Source: Umezawaea endophytica
GTDB taxonomy: Bacteria; Actinomycetota; Actinomycetes; Mycobacteriales; Pseudonocardiaceae
Length of the DNA: 64,000 nucleotides
Assembly: GCF_025061645.1 (NCBI RefSeq)
Contig: NZ_JANYMP010000020.1
Coordinates: 1 to 64,000 of the forward strand
Direction of reading: 5' to 3'
Part shown: in pieces, positions 24,864-32,340 of the stretch
Layout: every line of letters begins with the position of its first letter
Position numbering within the stretch: the stretch's first letter is position 1
Translations under genes and position numbers: made by a program
Notes under the pieces: model-generated
What the model was told of the DNA's origin: nothing
Seen by the model: the letters and a program-made list of their open reading frames with translations, nothing else
The model's database searches: none

Positions 24864-26008
24864 CAGGCACGCTGCCAGAGGGCGGGGGTGGCCGAGGGCT
24901 CCCACGAGACGATGGACGTGTGCTGCTGGAGGCAGCGGTAGGTCGCGCCGTCGTAGGTGACCTGGGCACCGACCGGGTAGAAGGTGTTCGGCGCCCACGT
25001 GCCGCTCGCGGGCGGCTGCTGCGTGGTCGTCGTCGGCGGCGGTGGGCTGGTCGTGCAGCTACCCGACCCGAGGTCGTCCTTGAACCGCACGCCGCTCGAC
25101 CGGAACGACGCCGCGTTCGCGACGGCCGTCGACGGCGACAGCACCTGGTCCTTGGCGTAGTAGACCCAGTCGACCTGCTGGAGGTACGTCGCCGTGCCGC
25201 CGCTGTGGCCCGCCGTGTCGATGAACCACTGGTTGAAGTTCAGCGACATCGCCTGGCGCGGGTACACGTCGAACGGACCGCTGCGGTCGTGGTCCGCCAC
25301 CAGCGCGCCGTCGATGTAGTACTTCACGTGCCCGGCCGAGACCGTGGACACGACCGTGTGCCAGCCGTTGATGCTGCGCCGCTGGCTGGCGCTCTTGTTC
25401 TCCGCGTACCAGGGTTCCGGCGTGTAGGTGTGCCAGCTCGTCTGGAAGTTGACCGGGCCGGTCTCACCCCACCCGCCGTTCGGCAGGTACTCGGAGAAGT
25501 CCAGCTCGCTGTAGATCGGGTCGTTGTTGTAGCGCAGCGGGCTGATCGTGAAGAAGGTCTGGTTCACGTGGTCGCCGTCAGGCCCGCTGGACGGGGCGTC
25601 GGAGAACCGGATCCGGCTGGCGTAGGTGCCTTCGAGGAACCGCCTGGCGCCCTGGTAGATCTCGGTCTGCGTCGTGCCCGCGCCGGTCCCGTTGGTGGAC
25701 GACGCGAGCTGGAGCACCTTGTCGCCGTCGGACGTCGGGAACGAGATGCCCTCCGGCGCCCACCTGGCTCCGGGCACGCCTGGACCACCGGCGTTCGCCC
25801 GGACCTGCCAGCCGTGCGAGCCGAGGGCGCCATCGGTGTGCGACGCGTAGTTGAAGTCGTCGAACAGCGCGCCGCACGCGGCGGCGGTGACGTCACTGGC
25901 CTCCACGGGGGCGCCGGACGCGGTGGAGACGCCCACCGCGACCATCGACAGTGCTGACACGGCCGCTGCTGCGGCCGTGGTGAAACGAGTTCTGCTGGAT
26001 CGCGACAT
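24863..26008 (-). CDS. Secreted GH16-like glycoside hydrolase with CBM5/12-type module (proximal copy)
   Basis: 381 residues. Signal peptide about 1-33 (MSRSSRTRF then an Ala-rich core). The catalytic domain is close to the distal copy along its whole length, with YSELDFSEYLPNGGWGE carrying the GH16 E-x-D-x-x-E residues. A short Pro/Thr/Gln linker leads to a different C-terminal module: TWAPNTFYPVGAQVTYDG, then YRCLQQHTSIVSWEPS and LWQRA, a CBM5/12 pattern. The pair is therefore a tandem duplication whose binding modules have diverged. ATG 26008 follows GAGAGCGGACGC. It is the first gene of the operon, divergent from the DasR-like regulator. Confidence 0.88.
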   Translation of the reverse strand: MSRSSRTRFTTAAAAAVSALSMVAVGVSTASGAPVEASDVTAAACGALFDDFNYASHTDGALGSHGWQVRANAGGPGVPGARWAPEGISFPTSDGDKVLQLASSTNGTGAGTTQTEIYQGARRFLEGTYASRIRFSDAPSSGPDGDHVNQTFFTISPLRYNNDPIYSELDFSEYLPNGGWGETGPVNFQTSWHTYTPEPWYAENKSASQRRSINGWHTVVSTVSAGHVKYYIDGALVADHDRSGPFDVYPRQAMSLNFNQWFIDTAGHSGGTATYLQQVDWVYYAKDQVLSPSTAVANAASFRSSGVRFKDDLGSGSCTTSPPPPTTTTQQPPASGTWAPNTFYPVGAQVTYDGATYRCLQQHTSIVSWEPSATPALWQRA

Positions 26009-26106
26009 GAGCGTCCGCTCTCTCGGGTGGGGATGGGGAGAACCGCGGCGACCGGTGACCTGTTGCAGTTTTACCAGTGGTCCAGCAACAGATCCCCCAT
26101 CAGCAA

Positions 26107-26207
26107 AGTGGTCTACCTCACAGGTAAAGTCAAGAGGTCTAGACCGATTATCTGCCAGCGGTTCTGAGGGTTCGATCAACACCCGAGAGGTAATACCACT
26201 GGTCACT
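26107..26207. promoter_or_regulatory. Cluster of dre-like (DasR/GntR-type) sites between GH16 operon and gntR
   Basis: Three motifs in the 265-bp divergent promoter resemble the 16-bp DasR element ASTGGTCTAGACCAST. Site 1 (26107-26122) is AGTGGTCTACCTCACA. Site 2 (26133-26148) has a perfect GGTCTAGACC core. Site 3 (26195-26207) is ACCACTGGTCACT. Two further half-sites (ACCAGTGGTCC near 26073 and GTCACCAGT near 26227) flank them. The regulator gene starts at 26274, so autoregulation plus control of the GH16 operon is expected. Matches were judged by eye. Confidence 0.7.
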
Positions 26208-26273
26208 TTCCGACCGGCTGAACAGGGTCACCAGTTGCTACGATGCAGAGGGCGCAACGGGAGGGAGCCAGCG

Positions 26274-26984
26274 GTGCGGCGAACAGAGGTGCGGGAGCGT
26301 CTGCGCGAGCTCATCCAACAGCGGCGGCCGGGCGAGGTCATGCCGTCCGAACGCGCGCTGAGCGAGGAGTTCGGCGTCTCCCGCCCCACGCTGCGCGCGG
26401 CCATGGACGACCTCGCCAGGGATGGCCTGCTGGTCCGCGAACACGGCCGGGGCACCTTCACCGGCACCAGGAAGATCAGCCAGGAGCTCACGCCCACCAC
26501 CCCCGGCGAACTCGCCGTCCCCCCGGCGGAGGGCACCTGGTTCAGCAAGGTCGTCGAGTTCCGGGTCGAACCGGCGGGCGCGCGGCTCGGCAGGCGCCTG
26601 GAGGTCTCGCCGAGCCACGAACTCCTCGCCGTCACCAGGGTGAGGATCGTGGAGAACGCCCCGATGGCGATCGAGCGCATCCTCCTCCCGCACGACCTGG
26701 TCCCCGGCATCAACCCGGAGGACTTCGAGTCCGGCTCCCTCTACGAGCTGCTCAGGATGCGGTACGAGATCGTCGCCACGACCGCGGTGCAGATCACCGA
26801 GCCCACGGTCACCGACCCGGAGGAGGCGGCACTCCTCGGCGTCCCCCAGTACGCGCCAGCGCTGCTGTTCGAACGCACGACCAGGGACGCCACCGAGCGC
26901 GTCTTCGAGTACACCAGGTCCATCTACCGCGGCGACCGCTACCGCATCACGTCCCACTTGCGCTTCGACCGCACGTCGGGCTGA
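26274..26984 (+). CDS. GntR/HutC-family regulator, DasR-like
   Basis: 236 residues. Winged-helix N-terminus with PSERALSEEFGVSRPTLRAA and REHGRGTFTG. The C-terminal UTRA effector domain has MAIERILLPHDL and ends YTRSIYRGDRYRI, very close to the SVYRGDRYKF segment of DasR. DasR senses phosphorylated glucosamine species and represses chitin/GlcNAc genes. Start GTG 26274 is preceded by GGGAGGG at 8 bp. dre-like sites lie upstream of its own gene, of the GH16 operon and of the Das-like importer at 45.5 kb, suggesting a local regulon. Its last 46 bp overlap the end of the opposing Gfo/Idh gene. It may be a DasR paralogue rather than the global DasR. Confidence 0.9.
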   Translation: MRRTEVRERLRELIQQRRPGEVMPSERALSEEFGVSRPTLRAAMDDLARDGLLVREHGRGTFTGTRKISQELTPTTPGELAVPPAEGTWFSKVVEFRVEPAGARLGRRLEVSPSHELLAVTRVRIVENAPMAIERILLPHDLVPGINPEDFESGSLYELLRMRYEIVATTAVQITEPTVTDPEEAALLGVPQYAPALLFERTTRDATERVFEYTRSIYRGDRYRITSHLRFDRTSG

Positions 26985-28822
26985 CCGGCGGGCGTGACCA
27001 CGCCGTCGTAGAGCCGCAGCACCACCGAGACGGTCACGTCCCAGCCGGGGCGCATGAGCTTCGGCTTGTCCCAGCACAGCGCCGAGCCGATGCCGCGGTA
27101 CTGGGAGACGCGCACGAACCACGGGTCGCTCGGGCCGGACAGCACCGCCGTCCACGGGGCGACGGGGTCGGCGACCACGACGGCCAGCCAGTCCGCGACG
27201 ACGCCGTTCAGGTCGTCCGCGCCGCGGCCGTCCGGGGTGATCACCCGCACGAGCGTCGGGTCGACGTCCGGCAGCCGCCAGAACCACCCGCCGTAGCCCG
27301 CGCCCGGCCGTCCGAGGCTGCCGGGGCTGTTCAGCACCACCTCGGAGTCCGCGGACAGCACGCTGGTCCACGACAGCTCCCAGCCACCCGACACGACCCG
27401 CCTGCGGATCTCACGGCGTTCGCGCAGCAGCACCACGCCGAACGAGTCGCACCACTCGACGGTCCCGTCCTCGGCCTGGCGCACCTGCCCCAGCTCGCCC
27501 TCGACGTAACCCCGGCCGCGCCGGTAGCTCCGACCGCCCCACAGGTTCACGCCGTCGACGTCGGGCAGCGCCAGCCCGATGCCCCGGTGCCACGGGTGGT
27601 CGGCCGGGTGCTCGCCGGTGACGACCGTGCCGCCGAGCGTCCGGACCGGGTGCAGCGCGGGCCTGGACACGACGGCGGGCGGCACGACGGCTTCCCGGCC
27701 GTACTCCGCCGCGCGGCCGAGCACCGACCACGGCGCCCCCAGTTCGGCGAAGGTCCGGAGCTGGTCGGCCGCCCGGACCACCGTGTCGTCGATCCCGTGC
27801 ACCACCATCCGACTCCCCTTCCGCCGCAACCACTTCCGCGCGATCTGCACCGGTTCCGCCGCCGTGCGCACGGCTTCCAGCACGCGCATGAACCCGCCGC
27901 ACGCCGCCAGCGGCGACTGGAGCGGCACCGAGGGGTCCCCGAGGTGCGCCACCAGGTTCCGCAACGGGGAGACGTGGTCGAACAACTCGTCGACGCCGTC
28001 GAGCACCAGCCGGTCGCGCGTGTAGTGCAGTTCCGCGCGCTTGAGGCTGCCGTGGACGACGAGCACGGGCTCCTGCTCGACGTCCGCGCACAGCGTCACG
28101 GCGACGACCACGGTGGTGCCGTTGCCGGTCCGCAGCCGCAGGCAGGAGGTGTCGTCGGCCTCGATGTCGTGCGCGCGCAGCAGTTCCAGCTCGATCGACG
28201 AGACGTCGTCGCTGCCGTCGACGGCCAGCGCGGTCGCGATGGCGTGCGCGTACGGGTTCGTGAGCGCCCCGTCCACCACGGGTTCGCCGTCGAGCGTGCG
28301 CCGCCCGGCCCACGGCGCGCGGGTGTAGTAGGCGTCATCGCGCGACCAGGCGCCACGCACGCCGATGCCCGCCACCTCACCGAGTTCGCCGGTCCGCACC
28401 AGGTCGGCGAGCCGCCGCACCGCGCCGGACCCGAGGCTCTGGAATCCGACCTGGCAGGCGACGCCCGACGTCAGGTCGACGAGTTCCCGCCACTGCCGCA
28501 GCGTCGGCGTCGGCGGCTTCTCCAGCAGGAGGTGCGCGCCGGAAGCCAGGACGTGCCGGGCGAGCGGCAGGTGCGTGTGCATCGGCGTGGACACGACACC
28601 GATGTCCGGCCGGGTCTCGGCCAGCAGTCGCGGCAGGTCGGGGCTCACCGGGCGGCGGCCGACCAGCCGCAGGCCCTCGGCGTCCAGCGGGGCGACCTCG
28701 CAGACCCCGGCGAACCGGACCTCCCCCGCGGCCTCCAGCTCGACGATCTCCCGCAGGTAGCTCCGCCCGTACCCGGACGCGCCGACGAGGACGACGGCCG
28801 GTGGCCCGTCGAGCCGTCCCAT
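26939..28822 (-). CDS. Gfo/Idh/MocA oxidoreductase fused to a DUF6807 (PmoA-like) domain
   Basis: 627 residues. The N-terminal half (about 1-360) has the Rossmann start VVLVGASGYGRSY, STPMHTHLPLA and LLLEKPPT, the EKP motif of Gfo/Idh/MocA dehydrogenases. The C-terminal half (about 380-627) has RPALHPVRTLGGTVVTG and HPADHPWHRGIGLAL, the DUF6807 signature, with NLWGGRSY and PWTAVLSGP following. Both halves look intact. Sugar oxidation or epimerisation coupled to a second sugar-binding or lyase-like activity is possible; the DUF6807 reaction is not established. Start ATG 28822 (GAGGTGG upstream) is preferred over TTG 28840. Divergent from a rhamnogalacturonan lyase with a LacI-type operator between them, so a role in pectin sugar use is inferred. 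Confidence 0.85.
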   Translation of the reverse strand: MGRLDGPPAVVLVGASGYGRSYLREIVELEAAGEVRFAGVCEVAPLDAEGLRLVGRRPVSPDLPRLLAETRPDIGVVSTPMHTHLPLARHVLASGAHLLLEKPPTPTLRQWRELVDLTSGVACQVGFQSLGSGAVRRLADLVRTGELGEVAGIGVRGAWSRDDAYYTRAPWAGRRTLDGEPVVDGALTNPYAHAIATALAVDGSDDVSSIELELLRAHDIEADDTSCLRLRTGNGTTVVVAVTLCADVEQEPVLVVHGSLKRAELHYTRDRLVLDGVDELFDHVSPLRNLVAHLGDPSVPLQSPLAACGGFMRVLEAVRTAAEPVQIARKWLRRKGSRMVVHGIDDTVVRAADQLRTFAELGAPWSVLGRAAEYGREAVVPPAVVSRPALHPVRTLGGTVVTGEHPADHPWHRGIGLALPDVDGVNLWGGRSYRRGRGYVEGELGQVRQAEDGTVEWCDSFGVVLLRERREIRRRVVSGGWELSWTSVLSADSEVVLNSPGSLGRPGAGYGGWFWRLPDVDPTLVRVITPDGRGADDLNGVVADWLAVVVADPVAPWTAVLSGPSDPWFVRVSQYRGIGSALCWDKPKLMRPGWDVTVSVVLRLYDGVVTPAGQPDVRSKRKWDVMR

Positions 28823-28890
28823 CCCGCCCACCTCGCTCAACCGGTTCCGCCAAGCTAAGCGCCGATCCGACCAGCAGTCAAGAGACCAGA

Positions 28891-28906
28891 TGGAAACCGC
28901 TTACCA
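28891..28906. promoter_or_regulatory. LacI-type operator between Gfo/Idh-DUF6807 and rhamnogalacturonan lyase genes
   Basis: TGGAAACCGCTTACCA is a near-palindrome with a central CG. It lies in the 165-bp divergent promoter region. It differs at two positions from the perfect TGGAAAGCGCTTTCCA at 34331-34346 in the other pectin promoter of the window. The shared form suggests one LacI-family repressor for both promoters; no such regulator gene is in the window. Confidence 0.65.
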
Positions 28907-28987
28907 GCTTGTGGCGCAACAGTATCCACCCTTGCGATCAAGGCCTTCCGAGGTCCATCGTTACCGCGGCCGACACCGGGAGGAACC

Positions 28988-31237
28988 GTGGGTCCCCACC
29001 GCAGGAGCAGGTACGCCGCGGCGCTGGCCGCAGTTCTCGTGCTCACCGCCCCGCCGATCACCGCGTCCACCGGGCGCCACCACGGCGGTTGGGAGAGGCT
29101 CGACCGCGGTCTGGTCGCCGCCCGAACGGCCCAGGGCGTGCACCTGAGCTGGCGGCTGCTCCGCGAGGAGACCACGGGCTGGACCGCGACCGGCCTGGCG
29201 GGCCCCGACTTCGCGGTGTACCGGGACGGGCGGCGGATCGCCACCGTCACCGACAGCACCGCCTACCTCGACGCGTCACCCGGCGAGCGCTACCAGGTCG
29301 CCGCCGTGGTGCGCGGCCGGGAGGCCCGGCGGAGCGACCCGGTCACGCCGTGGGCCACGTCCCACCTCGACCTGCCGCTGCGCAGGCCGGCGGACGGCGT
29401 GACCCCGGCGGGCGAGAGCTACACCTACTCCGCCAACGACGTCAGCGTCGGCGACGTGGACGGCGACGGGCGGTACGAGTACGTGGTCAAGTGGGACCCG
29501 TCCAACAGCAAGGACGTCTCCCAGGTCGGCTACACCGGGCCGGTCTACCTCGACACCTACCGGCTCGACGGCACGCTACTGCACCGGGTCGACCTCGGGG
29601 TGAACATCCGGGCGGGCGCGCACTACACCCAGTTCCTCGTGCACGACTTCGACGGCGACGGCCGGGCCGAGATGATGGTCAAGACGGCGCCGGGGACGAA
29701 GGTCGTCGGCCGCGACGGCCGGGAGCGGCACATCACCATGCCGCGCGAGGACGTGCTCGCGGGCCACACCCACCAGGACGACTACCGCGTCGACGCCGAG
29801 GGCTACCGCAGGCACCTGGTCGAGGTGTTCCGGGGCTGGGACCGGCACCCCGAGGTCGTGGCCGGGCACTGGCCCGCGACGCTGGAGCAGGCGCTGGGCC
29901 TCGCGCCCCGGTACGCCTACCCGCTGTCGGAGGCGGACGCCGCCGCGCTGGTGGACCACTTCGTCGACGTCTACGCGCCCGGCCGCAGCGCCAACAACAG
30001 GCTGCGGAACTTCGCCGGGTTCATCCTGAGCGGACCCGAGTACCTGACCGTCTTCGACGGCGCCACTGGCCGGGAGCTCCAGACCGTCCGGTACAAGCCG
30101 GGCCGGACGGACGACGGCCTCCTCTGGGGCGACTACGCGATGAACCGGATCGAGCCCGGCAACCGCGTCGACAGGTTCCTCTCCGGCGTCGCCCACCTCG
30201 ACGGGAAGCACCCGTCGGCGATCTTCGCCCGCGGCTACTACACCCGGTCCACCGTGATCGCCTACGACTGGGACGGCAGGCGGCTGGAGCAGCGGTGGTA
30301 CGCCGACAGCGGCTGGGTGCCGATGTCCAACCCCTTCAACGACTCCCCGCACGGCCGGGACGGCACCGATCCGCGCTGGGCCACCCTGACCACCCAGGGC
30401 GCGCACTCGCTCGGCGTGGCCGACGTGGACGGCGACGGCAGGCAGGAGGTCGTCTACGGCGCGGCGACCCTCGACGACGACGGCAGCCTCCGGTACAGCT
30501 CCACCGGGATCCTGCCGCCCGGCAGCGCCGACCCCGGCGCGCGCAAGCGACTCGGTCACGGCGACGCCCTGCACGTGACCGACATCGACCCGAACCGGCC
30601 CGGCCTGGAGATCTACATGGTCCACGAGGGCGGCCCGGTCGCGCCGTACGGCTACGGCCTGCGCGACGCGGCGACGGGTGAGGTGCTCTACGGCGGCTAC
30701 TCGGGCGTGGACACCGGGCGGGGCATGGTCGGCGACGTCCGGCCGGACGTGCCGGGCCTGGAGACGTGGGCGTCGCTGCCGGGCGGGTCCGGCGCGGTCG
30801 GGGTGTGGAGCGCCGACGGCAGGCTGCTGGAGAACCGCTCCCCCGGAACGAACATGAGCATCCGCTGGGCCGGGGACCTCACCACGCAGATCGTCGGCGG
30901 GGCGCTCGACGCGACCCCGACGATCGAGGACTGGCGGCGCGGCACGCTGCTCACGGCGGACGGGACGCGGACCAACAACGGCACCAAGGGAACGCCGTCG
31001 CTGGTCGCCGACGTCTTCGGCGACTGGCGGGAGGAACTGCTGGTGCGCACGGTGGACAGCTCGGCGCTGCGGTTCTACACGAGCACGGAACCCACCAACC
31101 ACAAGATGTACGCGCTCACGCAGGACCGGCAGTACCGCGTCGAGGTCGCCCGGCAGCAGACCACCTACAACCAGCCCTCGTACCCCGGCTTCTACCTGGC
31201 CTCCGACACCGACTGGGCCGAGGTCCCGAGGCGCTGA
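28988..31237 (+). CDS. Secreted rhamnogalacturonan lyase (PL11-like)
   Basis: 749 residues. Signal peptide about 1-28. A short beta domain (about 35-130) is followed by an eight-bladed propeller-type catalytic region with repeated calcium-binding DGDG loops (VGDVDGDGRYE, HDFDGDGRAE, ADVDGDGRQE) and PL11 segments NIRAGAHYTQF and KWDPSNSKD. It cleaves the rhamnose-galacturonate backbone of rhamnogalacturonan I outside the cell. A ~65-residue insert (about 240-330) absent from the second lyase of this locus resembles the insert in exo-type YesX enzymes. Start GTG 28988 with GGGAGG at 5 bp. 41 bp upstream of the SGNH esterase gene, probably one operon. Confidence 0.9.
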   Translation: MGPHRRSRYAAALAAVLVLTAPPITASTGRHHGGWERLDRGLVAARTAQGVHLSWRLLREETTGWTATGLAGPDFAVYRDGRRIATVTDSTAYLDASPGERYQVAAVVRGREARRSDPVTPWATSHLDLPLRRPADGVTPAGESYTYSANDVSVGDVDGDGRYEYVVKWDPSNSKDVSQVGYTGPVYLDTYRLDGTLLHRVDLGVNIRAGAHYTQFLVHDFDGDGRAEMMVKTAPGTKVVGRDGRERHITMPREDVLAGHTHQDDYRVDAEGYRRHLVEVFRGWDRHPEVVAGHWPATLEQALGLAPRYAYPLSEADAAALVDHFVDVYAPGRSANNRLRNFAGFILSGPEYLTVFDGATGRELQTVRYKPGRTDDGLLWGDYAMNRIEPGNRVDRFLSGVAHLDGKHPSAIFARGYYTRSTVIAYDWDGRRLEQRWYADSGWVPMSNPFNDSPHGRDGTDPRWATLTTQGAHSLGVADVDGDGRQEVVYGAATLDDDGSLRYSSTGILPPGSADPGARKRLGHGDALHVTDIDPNRPGLEIYMVHEGGPVAPYGYGLRDAATGEVLYGGYSGVDTGRGMVGDVRPDVPGLETWASLPGGSGAVGVWSADGRLLENRSPGTNMSIRWAGDLTTQIVGGALDATPTIEDWRRGTLLTADGTRTNNGTKGTPSLVADVFGDWREELLVRTVDSSALRFYTSTEPTNHKMYALTQDRQYRVEVARQQTTYNQPSYPGFYLASDTDWAEVPRR

Positions 31238-31278
31238 CCCCCGAGTCCTTCCGCCGCCCCCACCGGAGGAGGAACCGC

Positions 31279-32289
31279 TTGAGGACCAAGCTCGCACTGC
31301 TCGTGGCGCTCGCCGCGAGCCTCGTCACCGCGCCCGATGCCGCGGCCGCGACCACGGTGTCGCCCACCGATCCCAACATCAGGTACGCCGGACGGTGGAA
31401 CACCAGTGCTCCCAGCGCCTACGTCTCCGAGTGGGCAGGCGCGTACGTCACCGTCGGCTTCACCGGCACCACGGTGAAGCTCAGGCAGCGCAACGCGATC
31501 GACCTCTTCGCCGCCATCGACGGCGGGCCTTTCACGGCGTACGCCAACAGGAGCGGGACGGTCGACCTCACGCCGACACCGCTGGCCGCGGGCAACCACA
31601 CGCTGCGCGTCTCCTACCGCCCGATCGCCGGATCCTACAAGGGCGACGCGGTGTTCCAGGGGGTCGTCCTGGACACCGGCGCGCGGACGTTCGCCCCCGC
31701 CGTGCCGTCGAAGACCGTCGAGTTCGTCGGCGACTCCATCACCGTCGGCCAACTCTCGTCCCGGCAGGCGCTCACCGCGTACGGCTGGCTGGTCGGCGAG
31801 CGGCTGGGCGCGCGGCACACGCAGATCGCGGTGGGCGGCGCGTGCCTGTCCCCGTCGACGGACGGGTGCCTGAACATGAGGGACGGGTTCCTGCGCACGG
31901 GGCTGGCGGAGTCCGCGCCGCCGTGGGACTTCTCCCGCTACCGGGCGGACGCGGTGGTCGTGAACCTGGGCACCAACGACGTCGGGCACGGCGTGACGGG
32001 ACCGCAGTTCCAGAGCGCCTACGTGACCCTGCTGCGCCGGGCCAGGGAGAAGTACCCGACCGCGGCCCTGTTCGCACTCGGGACCTTCCGCAAGCGCTAC
32101 CTCGCCGAGACGCAGGCCGCGGTGAAGACCCTCACCGACGGCGGCGACGCGAACGTCTCGTTCGTCGACACGACGGGCTGGGTCGTCGAGGCCACCGACA
32201 CCGTCGACAACGTGCACCCGAACGACACCGGGCACCGCAAGATCGCCGACCGGCTCGCGCCGATCGTCTCCGCGCGGCTCGGCGGCTGA
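31279..32289 (+). CDS. Secreted SGNH esterase, CE2-like (candidate pectin deacetylase)
   Basis: 336 residues. Signal peptide about 1-24. An N-terminal beta-sandwich (about 25-140) precedes an SGNH domain: FVGDSITVG (S153), conserved Gly near 188, NLGTNDVGHG (N233) and DNVHPNDTGH (D310, H313). The two-domain layout matches CE2-type carbohydrate esterases. Removal of acetyl groups from rhamnogalacturonan before lyase cleavage fits the setting, in parallel with YesT/YesY in Bacillus. Start TTG 31279 is supported by GGAGGAGG at 6 bp. It is followed by a strong bidirectional terminator. Confidence 0.87.
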   Translation: MRTKLALLVALAASLVTAPDAAAATTVSPTDPNIRYAGRWNTSAPSAYVSEWAGAYVTVGFTGTTVKLRQRNAIDLFAAIDGGPFTAYANRSGTVDLTPTPLAAGNHTLRVSYRPIAGSYKGDAVFQGVVLDTGARTFAPAVPSKTVEFVGDSITVGQLSSRQALTAYGWLVGERLGARHTQIAVGGACLSPSTDGCLNMRDGFLRTGLAESAPPWDFSRYRADAVVVNLGTNDVGHGVTGPQFQSAYVTLLRRAREKYPTAALFALGTFRKRYLAETQAAVKTLTDGGDANVSFVDTTGWVVEATDTVDNVHPNDTGHRKIADRLAPIVSARLGG

Positions 32290-32299
32290 CGGCGCGACG

Positions 32300-32331
32300 G
32301 GGCCGCCACCACCTCGTCGTGGTGGCGGCCC
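32300..32331. terminator. Bidirectional hairpin terminator between convergent pectin genes
   Basis: A 13-bp perfect inverted repeat (32300-32312 and 32319-32331) has a 6-nt loop CTCGTC. It lies 10 bp after the esterase stop and 9 bp after the stop of the second rhamnogalacturonan lyase on the other strand, so it can serve both transcripts. Confidence 0.85.
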
Positions 32332-32340
32332 GGTCCGCCG

